This document shows, in pieces, positions 17,009 through 25,148 of a stretch of DNA of 64,000 bases; the first letter of the stretch is position 1, and each line of letters begins with the position of its first letter. Position numbers and translations under genes: made by a program. The DNA is from a virus, in IMG/VR virus record IMGVR_UViG_3300025828_004167, positions 1 to 64,000 of that record. The stretch is one strand, 5' to 3'. The notes beneath the pieces are model-generated. The model searched no databases. It saw nothing but the letters and a program-made list of their open reading frames with translations, and was not told where the DNA came from.

Positions 17009-18487
17009 ATGAAAGACCAATCTGACATAGTACTTTGTAACATTCCTTTTATGAGTGTTGCTTACGCACCAGCCGGCACTAGCCTTCTTAAAGCATGCCT
17101 GCAGGAACAAGGTTTTACCTGTACAGTAAAAGATTATAACATCAAATTATGGGATAGTCTATCTGATAAAAAAATCATCGATGATCTTGAAAACTATTTC
17201 ACAGTCAATACCTCGCTAGACACAGACACACAGGTTTTAGTTGATCAGTACTATGAACTTATTGTGTCCGAACTGGTTAAACTAGATCCCAAGTGGATAG
17301 GATTCAGTGTATTCACATTCCAATGCCAGAGAGCTACCACAGAGATACTACAGAGGTTGAGGGGTAGATACAGAGGTAAAATAATGGTGGGTGGTGCTGG
17401 AATAAGCACCAGGGGTATAGCAAGTTCAAACGCCGATTATGCCGAAAAACTCATAAAAGACAACCTCATAGATGCCTACATCAAAGGTGATGGAGATATA
17501 GCGTTAATCGAATTACTGAAGGGCAATCTAGAATTTGCAGGTATAAACGGCAATCCATACAAAGGAGTGCCTGACTTAAACGTAATTCCGAAGCCAGACT
17601 GGAGCGATGTAATAGATTTGCCATACAGATACCATGATAGGAAAATTTTGCCTATCACTGGTAGCAGGGGTTGTGTAAGACACTGCACATTCTGTGACAT
17701 ACATGAATTTTGGACAAAATTCAAATTCAGGTCAGGCCAAAATATAGCCGACGAAATGATAGAAAATTACAAAACGCACGGTATCACAGATTTCTATTTC
17801 ATGGACAGTCTCATAAACGGCAGTATGAAAGCATTCAGAGAACTTTGTCATACTTTAGTAAACTATTACAAAGAAAACAACTTGCCCGAAAAATTTTTTA
17901 GATGGGGCGGGCAGTTTATTGTGCGTTCGAAAACACAGATGCTTCCTGAGGATTTTGAAGTGGCGGCGAAAAGTGGATGTGACAACCTTTGCTGGGGTGT
18001 CGAATCTGGCAGTGAAAAAGTTAGGAATCACATGCAGAAACAATTCTCAAACGACGACCTAGACTACTGCATGGAACAAATGAGCAGAGTAGGCATGCAC
18101 TGCTATTTTTTTATGATTATAGGGTATCCAACGGAAACAGAAAAAGATTTCCAAGATAGTCTAGATATGTTCAGCAGATATCAGAAATATGCTATAGAAG
18201 GAACTTTGTACGGAGTAAACCTTGGTGCGTTAGCCAGCATAGACGATGGTACACCACTTTTTAAAAATTCTACCGAGCTAGGATTGACCCCTATACTTCC
18301 GGCAGAACACGCTCATGGATTAAACTGGCAAAGTAAAAAAAATCCAGTAAGTTTAGAAAAAAGAATATTGCGCAGAATATTGATACAGGAACACTGTATC
18401 AAATTGAAATACACCGTGTGGAATGCTGACATGCATTTAAAACGTATTAAAGCAAGTTACGAAAAGATAAAAAACAAAACCTATTAA
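17009..18487 (+). CDS. B12-binding-type radical SAM enzyme
   Basis: A 492-residue protein with an N-terminal cobalamin-binding-like Rossmann region (VAYAPAGTSLLKACLQEQGF at about 17-36, KWIGFSVFTFQC, GKIMVGGAGIS at about 123-133). A radical SAM core follows with CVRHCTFC (C222, C226, C229). The canonical DxHxxG B12 motif is not evident, as in many members of this class. Related enzymes methylate or rearrange unactivated carbons or act on lipids and sugars. It is the only plus-strand gene between 3.6 and 64 kb, and its stop directly abuts the stop of the convergent gene (TAATTA). Its orientation suggests separate acquisition. Confidence 0.82.
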   Translation: MKDQSDIVLCNIPFMSVAYAPAGTSLLKACLQEQGFTCTVKDYNIKLWDSLSDKKIIDDLENYFTVNTSLDTDTQVLVDQYYELIVSELVKLDPKWIGFSVFTFQCQRATTEILQRLRGRYRGKIMVGGAGISTRGIASSNADYAEKLIKDNLIDAYIKGDGDIALIELLKGNLEFAGINGNPYKGVPDLNVIPKPDWSDVIDLPYRYHDRKILPITGSRGCVRHCTFCDIHEFWTKFKFRSGQNIADEMIENYKTHGITDFYFMDSLINGSMKAFRELCHTLVNYYKENNLPEKFFRWGGQFIVRSKTQMLPEDFEVAAKSGCDNLCWGVESGSEKVRNHMQKQFSNDDLDYCMEQMSRVGMHCYFFMIIGYPTETEKDFQDSLDMFSRYQKYAIEGTLYGVNLGALASIDDGTPLFKNSTELGLTPILPAEHAHGLNWQSKKNPVSLEKRILRRILIQEHCIKLKYTVWNADMHLKRIKASYEKIKNKTY

Positions 18488-19495
18488 TTACCATTCGGTG
18501 GCATGGATCAAATTCCATTTTGCCGATGAACATTTTTCAAAACATTCTTTAGGACCTTCTCCTATTAATAAATCTGTCTGTAATTTTTTCCATTTTTCAT
18601 CCTCAAGAACATCAGGCAATTTCCTATCAAAATCTATGTAATCAAAAAGTTTTTTGTTGTGAGAATATCGTAAACCTGTCCAGCAACAGGGAAAGAACTT
18701 ACCTTCAGCGTTTATATAAAGGCCCTTGTTTCCAATCAAGCATAACGGAACCACACTTCTCTTAGAAACGTCCATCTCATGAAATCTTTTCGTGAAGATA
18801 TCAAGAGTAGAATCTTTCCACTTGCGTGTTGACAAAGATGTAAATTGCCTGGTAAACCTTCCCTGTGCCACATATTCGTCACTGGGTTGTAATGGATCAT
18901 TGGTGGGATATCCACTGTAATTTTTTCCAAACTTTGTGCTTAGGGTAAGTTGGAATCTGTCAAAACGCAAAGCCAGTGCCATTTGCTTCATGTATTCTAT
19001 TTTTTGCTCATTGAATTTAAAAGCAATAGCGGCCCATGTCTTGTATGGTCTGCTCAATTGTTTTATACCATTGACAATAGATTCCCAATTGCAATTGATT
19101 CTATAGATTTCATTTGATTCTTGATCCCAACCATCTAAACTAAAATGCACATTATCGTTTTCATCTAGCAATGAATTTAATTTCATCCACCAATCTCGGG
19201 TTTTGAAACTGCCGTTCGTGACAATAACAAATTGTATCTTTGGATTTTCATTTTTCAACCATTCAATGATCGAAAGCAAATCCTTGGCGTATATCGGATC
19301 GCCGTCGTCTCCACAGAAAGTGATCTTTTTCACATCTTTTGCGAATATAAAATTTTCCTTGAACCATTCCAAGGACAGCTCTTTGTTAACAAACCCAGGC
19401 AATTCTTGTCTGGTGCATCTAGGACATTTCAGTGGACATTTACCACTTATTTCAATGTGCCAATGTTCCAGCGGCCAATTATTGTGATTTTCCAT
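18488..19495 (-). CDS. Radical SAM/SPASM enzyme
   Basis: I place the start at ATG 19495, which follows a strong GGAGGA ribosome site; a longer frame would need TTG. The 335-residue product has the cluster motif CPLKCPRC (C20, C24, C27), FCGDDGDP in place of GGEP, and a C-terminal SPASM-like block (PLCLIGNKGLYI, PCCW, ECFEKC). The same C-terminal pattern occurs as a separate gene at 36344-36754. SPASM enzymes usually modify peptides or proteins, but some act on sugars. Its 3' end abuts the inverted B12-type gene without spacing. Confidence 0.82.
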   Translation of the reverse strand: MENHNNWPLEHWHIEISGKCPLKCPRCTRQELPGFVNKELSLEWFKENFIFAKDVKKITFCGDDGDPIYAKDLLSIIEWLKNENPKIQFVIVTNGSFKTRDWWMKLNSLLDENDNVHFSLDGWDQESNEIYRINCNWESIVNGIKQLSRPYKTWAAIAFKFNEQKIEYMKQMALALRFDRFQLTLSTKFGKNYSGYPTNDPLQPSDEYVAQGRFTRQFTSLSTRKWKDSTLDIFTKRFHEMDVSKRSVVPLCLIGNKGLYINAEGKFFPCCWTGLRYSHNKKLFDYIDFDRKLPDVLEDEKWKKLQTDLLIGEGPKECFEKCSSAKWNLIHATEW

Positions 19496-19988
19496 CTTGT
19501 TCCTCCACAATTTTGCCAAAGTATTCCTTCATCTCGTACAATAGATCCATGTTGTATGATCCCATGTTGCTACTGACCTTTGCTCCATGGGTATGGTAAT
19601 CTAGCAAGAAGTCTATAACGGGTGACTGCATATTATATTCTATGTAACCATTATGTCCAAGGTACAAATTGGATTCCCATTTGAAGTCATTCTTATCTTG
19701 CCAACTAGGGATCTCAGGTACTTGGGTAGTTTCCCACAACATGTTTTTTATGTCAATGTCGTTAAAGTATATCTTTTTGACTTCTACAAATTTTTCACTT
19801 TCTTTCTTCATATCTTTGCCATAGTGCATGATACAGAATTTGAATGTCCCCTTGCCTACACAAAATTCAAAGTCCTCCGACACATTGTCTCCCACAAAAT
19901 CATGCGCTACCTTGCCATTAACCAACACTTTGCATTTTGGATTTCCAAATGCTTCATAGTCTATCCTACATTTAATTCTTTCTTCCAT
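19479..19988 (-). CDS. Unknown beta-rich phage protein (169 aa)
   Basis: A 169-residue protein preceded by an AAAGGA ribosome site. Its first half reads as alternating beta strands (KCKVLVNGKVAHDFVG, FKFCIMHYGKDMKK, KKIYFNDIDI), like a small carbohydrate-binding or jelly-roll module. The second half (GYIEYNMQSPVIDFLLDYHTHG...) ends in an acidic helix. It lies between an SGNH hydrolase and a SPASM enzyme in one operon, so it may bind a glycan or serve as a carrier. That is inference only; the family is not recognised. Confidence 0.55.
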   Translation of the reverse strand: MEERIKCRIDYEAFGNPKCKVLVNGKVAHDFVGDNVSEDFEFCVGKGTFKFCIMHYGKDMKKESEKFVEVKKIYFNDIDIKNMLWETTQVPEIPSWQDKNDFKWESNLYLGHNGYIEYNMQSPVIDFLLDYHTHGAKVSSNMGSYNMDLLYEMKEYFGKIVEEQDGKSQ

Positions 19989-20715
19989 CTTTTCCTTTGA
20001 AGTAATCTTTCAGTTTATTGTATTCATCATCCGGACAGAGGATGTCACTCTTGAACATCACGTCTTTGACCCAGTGGTAGTGTGCTATAGGAGGTGGATG
20101 TGACTCGCCGGGTATGTAGTACTCCTTGTAGTGATCCTCCGCAAATTCCCAGAGTCCTGCCTTGTCCTTGTAGAATAAAAATTTTGTCCAATCGATTTGA
20201 TTATATAAAGCTCGTTCACTCTCACTGTAGAAACTGTCACGTAGAACATCCTTGTTGAATATCATCATCGTATAAGGTATTTGCTTTTTATCTAGTACCA
20301 GTTGTGTCCTTTGTATATGTTCAAGTGTCCTGTAATACTGATGCTCTTCATCCCAGAAATGTCTACGATAGTATTCATGCTTGTCTTTTTCCGGGTGTCC
20401 CCCGTACCAGGTGCTCCACTGAAAGTCCTCGTCCCACACATAGTAAGTCACACGTCCTTTGACCTCATCTGCCCCTTTGTCTTTTGTGATCACTTCGTAC
20501 CTATCTGTGCCCGACCACATGATGTATATGTGATCTACCTGAGTGTGTTTCATCGCACTGTTGATCGCCGCACGTGATATCGTCTCATTGCCGCTACCTG
20601 ACCTGCCCTTGTTCAGCATCGTGATACCACCATTGAACCAAGGCACGAATTTGGGCCAGCATGGCCACGCGTACCTGGTGAAACTGCAACCGTGTGCTAT
20701 GGTCTTGTTATGCAT
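19972..20715 (-). CDS. SGNH/GDSL-like hydrolase family protein (paralogue)
   Basis: A 247-residue paralogue of the protein encoded at 10451-11272. Shared elements: GCSFTRYAWP near the N-terminus, GRSGSGNETISRAAINSA, DHIYIMWSGTDRYEV, and a C-terminal ESHPPPIAHYHWVKD that supplies the His site. A GGAGGAG ribosome site precedes ATG 20715. It overlaps the twitch enzyme gene upstream by 8 nt. In both cases an SGNH gene sits directly downstream of or beside a twitch radical SAM gene, which suggests that they work as a pair. Confidence 0.65.
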   Translation of the reverse strand: MHNKTIAHGCSFTRYAWPCWPKFVPWFNGGITMLNKGRSGSGNETISRAAINSAMKHTQVDHIYIMWSGTDRYEVITKDKGADEVKGRVTYYVWDEDFQWSTWYGGHPEKDKHEYYRRHFWDEEHQYYRTLEHIQRTQLVLDKKQIPYTMMIFNKDVLRDSFYSESERALYNQIDWTKFLFYKDKAGLWEFAEDHYKEYYIPGESHPPPIAHYHWVKDVMFKSDILCPDDEYNKLKDYFKGKDGRKN

Positions 20716-22078
20716 TCCTACACTCCTCCCAGAACTCCTCCATCTCAGGGAAGGTGTTAAGGAACCTTGTTAGCCGCCTGCGATCGTGTTCGTTGAAGAA
20801 AGCGTAAAAATTCTTTTTATGCTGTACGCTCGCGTCAGCGTTCTCGCGCCAGTAGGCGAGGTTGCGTCGCATCTTTTGTATCTCGAAGTCCTTGAAAATG
20901 TGTAGCCCGTTTTCTTCGCCAGAATTCAGTTCCATGTACTTGATGTTGTCCTCGTGTATGCTCTGGTACGACTCTGGCAGTAGTGTGATCTGTTGCCATG
21001 CGGGTTGGCGTAGTAATGGCACGTCGAACCAAACACGTTGGTATGTCTTGCTATATTTTTTACGCAGATCCAATATCTTCTCCAGCAGTTTATCCATGCT
21101 GGTGATACTCAGGTTGTTGTAGGTGCATATAAACGTTATCGAGTTACGGACAGGAATGCGATCCAGAAACTCCTCCACGTTGTCCATCATGTAGTTGAAA
21201 TCTAATCCATTCCTTATGTATTCGGCTCGTTTGCCAAACGCATCCACAGAAACAAACTGCATCATGTGTTCCACTTTCTCCTCCATGCAGATGTTCTGCA
21301 CCATGTTGAAGTACTTCTTTTTCAGTTTCTCGTCGGCCGGACACATGTTGGATGTGACATTTAGATGTAGGTCCTGTTTGGGGTGGTCCATTATGTACTG
21401 TAGCACCCGGTAGGTGTTGTGATCCATCATGGGCTCGCCCCCGGTCATGCGGAAGTGTTTTAGGTTCTTGTACAGTTCTGGCCACCACTTCCAGAAAGCA
21501 TCAACATATGGGTTGGATTCCCTGTTGGGTATTGGACTCCTACGCCCTTGGAAGTGCTCGGGCGCGTTGTGTGGAGGGGTAGTCGGGTACTCCCCATAGC
21601 GTTCCGTCTCCTTGCCCCAGGTGGTGGAGAACTGTGGCGAACAGTAACTACACTTGAAATTACAAGCGTGGTTGAAGTTGACCTCCACGTACCTGGGTGT
21701 CCATGTCTCAGACAATGGATTCTTAACAATTTCTTCGAAGTCCTGCATGGCCCATGGCTCACCGCTACGATAATGCCTGTCACTCATCTCATTAGCGTCC
21801 TCCAGTTTCCAGCAATAACTACAACCTTTGGGTCTTTCGCCCTTCAACATCTGTTCCCTTTGCTCCAACTTCTCTGAGGTGTTGTGCAGTGCGGCTGGAT
21901 TGCTCTGTAGTTTCGTAGCATCTATCTCGTGCAGTGGCGGGTGGTAGCAGGAATTGGTCAGTCCCGTTGGCAGGTGCAGTGACGTCTGGTTCCATTTGGC
22001 CAGGCACATGGTGGGAGAAACTTGTTTAAGTTTTTCCTTGGCCCGCAGTGCGTCTGATTTGTAATCACTAGTACTCAC
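20708..22078 (-). CDS. Twitch-domain radical SAM enzyme (paralogue 5)
   Basis: A 456-residue enzyme with N-terminal cysteines C25, C44, C86 and C89, cluster motif CNFKCSYC (C139, C143, C146) and MTGGEPM. Its closest relative here is the enzyme at 14992-16347. The start is GTG 22078, nine bases after an AAAGGAG ribosome site, overlapping the upstream glycosyltransferase-like gene by 11 nt. It is separated from the other four twitch genes by the inverted B12-type gene and three others, which hints that the run was once continuous. Confidence 0.85.
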   Translation of the reverse strand: MSTSDYKSDALRAKEKLKQVSPTMCLAKWNQTSLHLPTGLTNSCYHPPLHEIDATKLQSNPAALHNTSEKLEQREQMLKGERPKGCSYCWKLEDANEMSDRHYRSGEPWAMQDFEEIVKNPLSETWTPRYVEVNFNHACNFKCSYCSPQFSTTWGKETERYGEYPTTPPHNAPEHFQGRRSPIPNRESNPYVDAFWKWWPELYKNLKHFRMTGGEPMMDHNTYRVLQYIMDHPKQDLHLNVTSNMCPADEKLKKKYFNMVQNICMEEKVEHMMQFVSVDAFGKRAEYIRNGLDFNYMMDNVEEFLDRIPVRNSITFICTYNNLSITSMDKLLEKILDLRKKYSKTYQRVWFDVPLLRQPAWQQITLLPESYQSIHEDNIKYMELNSGEENGLHIFKDFEIQKMRRNLAYWRENADASVQHKKNFYAFFNEHDRRRLTRFLNTFPEMEEFWEECRNA

Positions 22079-22970
22079 GATCTTGCACTCCTTTGTTGAC
22101 GTGCGGTGGCATGCAGTATTTGAAAAAACGACTCTGCTCTGCGTCTAGCTCTGCTACCGGAATATCCAACCGGGTCCTTATACTCTCTCCGTACAATTTT
22201 AATTCTTCATCCAAGTTTGTCATGTGGTCCTGCAGGTTTTGGTCATAGATGTCCTTCATCATGTCGAGATCAGATATCTGATACAGGCTGTCGTCTCCAA
22301 GTGCGGTTTTGTAACAACCAATTCTTGCACCCAACATGGCATACTGACCGTTTTCGACCTCTGCACCCACCGACATCCAAGTTGTGAGAATCTTTAAATT
22401 TGCCGCCCATATCCTTTGTCTGAATTCTGATGGGGAGACCCTCTCCCCCTTCTCCAAACTCATCTTAACACCTTCCCTGTATCCGGCCACAAATGCCTGT
22501 CTTGGCGTGGAATTGATCACTGTCTGCGAATAGCAGTTGTGTAAATTCTCGTGTTTGACTGTCCAGCAGAAATCTAATTTGGCTCTTGAATCTTTTGCGT
22601 TCTCGTGTGTATGCATATTCAAACAAGTTTCCTTGTCCCATCCTACCAAACCACCATTGCCGTACACAAGACCGTTTATGCTGTTTTTTGCCCTCCATCT
22701 GTGCACCGCTTTTTTGTCTGTCTTGGTCCAATCTAGTGTCTCCAACAGGAACTTCTCGTCAATAATGTTGTCACCGTCAATGCTTATGAAGAAGTCGGTC
22801 TCCGCCACGTCGGCCGCGGCCTTGTGTGCGTTGTCGAAGCCGACCACACCGTCCACACGCTTGGCCCAGGGCACCTTGTTCTTGAGGTCCACCCAGTTCT
22901 GTTCCTTGTTGGGTTCCTTGAACGAGATGTACACGAAGTCCAGATCGCTTACTCGTACTCTATCAACCAT
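22068..22970 (-). CDS. Glycosyltransferase-like protein (GT-A type)
   Basis: A 300-residue protein with a GT-A-like start (DLDFVYISFKEP) and an acidic DGD motif at residues 65-67 in ETDFFISIDGDN, the expected metal/nucleotide-sugar site. It continues with GLVYGNGGLVGWDKET. It is the single-domain, DxD-containing relative of the duplicated protein at 5816-7108. A strong GGAGGAG ribosome site precedes ATG 22970. Sugar donor and acceptor are unknown. Confidence 0.7.
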   Translation of the reverse strand: MVDRVRVSDLDFVYISFKEPNKEQNWVDLKNKVPWAKRVDGVVGFDNAHKAAADVAETDFFISIDGDNIIDEKFLLETLDWTKTDKKAVHRWRAKNSINGLVYGNGGLVGWDKETCLNMHTHENAKDSRAKLDFCWTVKHENLHNCYSQTVINSTPRQAFVAGYREGVKMSLEKGERVSPSEFRQRIWAANLKILTTWMSVGAEVENGQYAMLGARIGCYKTALGDDSLYQISDLDMMKDIYDQNLQDHMTNLDEELKLYGESIRTRLDIPVAELDAEQSRFFKYCMPPHVNKGVQDREY

Positions 22971-23263
22971 GTCTCTCCTCCATTCACTATTCCATTGGGC
23001 CAGTGTATATCGCCCTGTTCAAAACTGTAGCCTTTCCTTGCTTTCTGCAAAACGCTGTAACGTGTTTTGGGTTTGGGTTTGGGTTTGAGAACAAACTCCG
23101 TACCAAGTTCCCCAGTTTTGATTGTGTAATTTTCCTCACCGTGTTGCATTATCTCCAGTTTCTTTTTGAGAGGCACATCGTATTGTTTGCCCTGTATGAT
23201 CACGAAATGTTTCTTCTCCGGTGGTTGCGGTAATCCCTGTAATGCTTCAAGAAACTCTGACAT
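22949..23263 (-). CDS. Unknown phage protein with Lys-Pro repeat (104 aa)
   Basis: A 104-residue protein in two parts. Residues 1-60 hold a short beta unit (KHFVIIQGKQYDVPLKKKLEIM); a rigid KPKPKPKT linker encoded by a hexamer repeat follows; then a C-terminal piece with DIHWPNGIVNGGETWLIEYE. An AAGGGG ribosome site precedes ATG 23263. It overlaps both neighbours in the glycosyltransferase run. The Lys-Pro linker suggests a spacer between two small modules. Function unknown. Confidence 0.6.
   Translation of the reverse strand: MSEFLEALQGLPQPPEKKHFVIIQGKQYDVPLKKKLEIMQHGEENYTIKTGELGTEFVLKPKPKPKTRYSVLQKARKGYSFEQGDIHWPNGIVNGGETWLIEYE
23066..23089. repeat. Tandem TTTGGG hexamer repeat
   Basis: Three exact TTTGGG units and a fourth with one change (TTTGAG) run on the plus strand and encode the Lys-Pro linker on the minus strand. 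Only three GGG tracts are present, so a four-tract G-quadruplex is not complete. Repeat-length changes would add or remove Lys-Pro pairs in frame. Confidence 0.8.
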
Positions 23264-24041
23264 TCATCCCCTTATCGAAGTAGTGCCACGCCCTAGAAAC
23301 CCTTTTGTCTCCTAGGTAGAAGGCATCCTGATGTTTGTTTGGGTACAGATAATTGTTTTGATCTTTCATGTTGTCTAGCCCATTGACCGACGGCTTGTGA
23401 TGTAAGAACTTAAACCATTCGTAATCGATCAGTTTTTTGTTTGTGGGATCGATCATCCTGTATGCGAGTGCGAACACCACGTCAGTGCTTGGATATTCGT
23501 CGTGACAGTTTATCAACATGGTTTTCCTGATCTGTTGCCAGTTCTGTGTGATGTGCCGTGTATGCTCAAAGAAGTTTTGTGCCCATTTACTTTTTCTGAA
23601 GTACATCAAACCATTGTAGATGTTTGGCAGGTAATTCCTACGGAATAGACTCCTATAGGGTGTTTGCTTGACCACTTGATCCTTGTAGTTCCTGCAATTC
23701 ACACTGAACACTAGATCATGTTGCCATAGATGATACCACCACCAATCCGTGGTGTCCGTCCATAGTATGTCGGCCTCTAACTTGATCGTGTGGGTGAACG
23801 GGCTCATATAGAAAGCCTTATGTTCGTTGGCCCATTTGATCTCATGATCTACGCTGTCATCCTGTTTTAACACTTTCACAACGTCCACCGATGGGTGTTC
23901 GAACCTGCTCTTTTCATCTGTGATCACACAGATCTGGTTATCTTTATTCCAACGCTTGATGCTCTCCGCGAGTTTTATGCTCAACCCAACATAATCCGTG
24001 GTATCGTTGTTCTGCGCAAACCATAGGAAACCCCTAGACAT
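23247..24041 (-). CDS. Glycosyltransferase-like protein (GT8-like)
   Basis: A 264-residue protein with the order of elements seen in GT-A enzymes that use nucleotide sugars. An N-terminal strand (GFLWFAQNNDTTDYVGLS) is followed by QICVITDEKS, then by KLEADILW at the usual DxD position, and then NIYNGLMYFRKSKWA. The acidic motif is E-A-D rather than D-x-D. It overlaps a similar gene upstream by 8 nt, and the pair probably arose by duplication. The last residues carry WHYFDKG. Confidence 0.65.
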   Translation of the reverse strand: MSRGFLWFAQNNDTTDYVGLSIKLAESIKRWNKDNQICVITDEKSRFEHPSVDVVKVLKQDDSVDHEIKWANEHKAFYMSPFTHTIKLEADILWTDTTDWWWYHLWQHDLVFSVNCRNYKDQVVKQTPYRSLFRRNYLPNIYNGLMYFRKSKWAQNFFEHTRHITQNWQQIRKTMLINCHDEYPSTDVVFALAYRMIDPTNKKLIDYEWFKFLHHKPSVNGLDNMKDQNNYLYPNKHQDAFYLGDKRVSRAWHYFDKGMNVRVS

Positions 24042-24783
24042 CGGCCAACTCCTTGTTCAAAACGTGTACGTCCTGGTGTTCCGTGTAGTTGATCTGATCG
24101 TTGTACTGCCAGGCGATGCCGGTGTCGGTGAATTTTACTACCTTGCAGTCAGACGGCAATGTGGACAACCTAATAGGCAATGTGTCATAACTTATAAATC
24201 CATTCGCCTGTTCTAATGCAATAGCGAACGCATAATCGTTACGGAAGTTTTTGCCATATACTCTGTACATCTCGTTGAAATAATGGTAATACTGTTTGAC
24301 ATATTTCACAGTGTCAAAAATACGTTTGGCCTTTTTGCCCTTACGGAATATGAACACCGTGGCCCACACCATATCTATCATGCTCCAACGCCTCTGATCG
24401 AAACTGTTTCTGTTAGTGAGATCATATGCATCCTTTGATATCAGAAAATCGTAATCAGTGTCCAGGAACTGCCTAAGATTGTCTGTGAATGGGAAATAGT
24501 CGATGTCCATAACGAGTGTGACGTCATAGGGTGACAGTTCGTATGCCATGTGGCGATCCACGTTACGCCATTCAGATCCGTTCTTCCTATTGCCCAATTC
24601 CGGTTCGATGAATTTGTAATTGATGAAGCCTAACGGACGTAATTTTCTATACGTGTCGTAGTTTGTAACCACCGTGATTTCTAACTGTAAATTTTTCTTA
24701 ATTAGGGTTACACACTGCTCCAATATCCTATGATAGGAAACATCCTCTGTGTCAAAACAAAATAATAATACACCCTTGGTCAT
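24034..24783 (-). CDS. Glycosyltransferase-like protein with DxD motif
   Basis: A 249-residue protein from ATG 24783 (a TTG one codon upstream is less likely), preceded by GAGGTGG and overlapping the upstream stop as TGATG. It shows the GT-A sequence of elements: GVLLFCFDTEDVSYHR, ITVVTNYD, an acidic MDIDYF motif and VFIFRKGKKA. The fit to GT8-like transferases is better than in the downstream paralogue because the DxD is intact. Donor and acceptor are unknown. Confidence 0.68.
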   Translation of the reverse strand: MTKGVLLFCFDTEDVSYHRILEQCVTLIKKNLQLEITVVTNYDTYRKLRPLGFINYKFIEPELGNRKNGSEWRNVDRHMAYELSPYDVTLVMDIDYFPFTDNLRQFLDTDYDFLISKDAYDLTNRNSFDQRRWSMIDMVWATVFIFRKGKKAKRIFDTVKYVKQYYHYFNEMYRVYGKNFRNDYAFAIALEQANGFISYDTLPIRLSTLPSDCKVVKFTDTGIAWQYNDQINYTEHQDVHVLNKELADV

Positions 24784-25100
24784 CAACCACCTCGTTTTCC
24801 AAACGTCTTTGACATTTGGTGATACGTGTTGATGGCTTCTTGATTACGAGAGATCAGCAGTTCCAGAAATTCCGTTGGATCAATTATTTCTACTGGATTG
24901 TCATTCGTGTCCAATACGAAAAATTTTTCCATGGTTTCCTTCAGTGTTCTGACCAGACAGATGGTTTCAGCATCCGCACGGAATATGTGTTCTCGGTACA
25001 CCACAACCATCCGTGAGTGTGCCTTCTCCAGGGCGTTGCGCTTGGCAACGGCTATATCATACGAGAGGTCAGATTGTTTTTTTAGTTCGCCAATGTCCAT
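24783..25100 (-). CDS. Unknown helical phage protein (105 aa), lead gene of the left accessory operon
   Basis: A 105-residue, mostly helical protein from ATG 25100 (MDIGELKKQSDLSYDIAVAKRN). A longer frame would start at a TTG inside the promoter and is unlikely. There is no clear ribosome site; the -10 box of a good promoter ends seven bases before the ATG, which would give a leaderless message. The acidic core VLDTNDNPVEIIDPTEFLELL is followed by a helical tail. It is the first gene of the long leftward operon. Family not recognised. Confidence 0.62.
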   Translation of the reverse strand: MDIGELKKQSDLSYDIAVAKRNALEKAHSRMVVVYREHIFRADAETICLVRTLKETMEKFFVLDTNDNPVEIIDPTEFLELLISRNQEAINTYHQMSKTFGKRGG

Positions 25101-25106
25101 ACCACA

Positions 25107-25135
25107 ATTATACAATAATTATGGTGGAAATTCAA
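25107..25135 (-). promoter_or_regulatory. Sigma70-like promoter (TTGAAT-N17-TATAAT) of the left accessory operon
   Basis: On the minus strand, TTGAAT (25135-25130) and TATAAT (25112-25107) are separated by 17 bp in the 48-bp gap after a fibre gene. Transcription would begin at or next to ATG 25100. It is well placed to drive the leftward accessory genes toward 3556. Confidence 0.62.
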
Positions 25136-25148
25136 CCTGGTAAAATTA

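Noticed and set aside
23066-23089. G-quadruplex or telomere-like element
   Set aside because: Only three GGG tracts are present and the repeat encodes a Lys-Pro linker in a real gene.
24786-25115. Longer start sites using TTG for several genes (for example 25115, 24786, 33062, 34720, 19519, 40025)
   Set aside because: Each has an in-frame ATG shortly downstream with a better ribosome site or overlap. At 25115 the TTG lies next to the -10 box. I therefore used the ATG starts, but kept GTG where it is supported (15002, 22078, 28645).
25101-25148. Rho-independent terminator after the 25149 gene
   Set aside because: Short AT inverted repeats (AATAATT/AATTATT) exist but there is no GC-rich stem with a T-tract. 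The region is better explained as a promoter.
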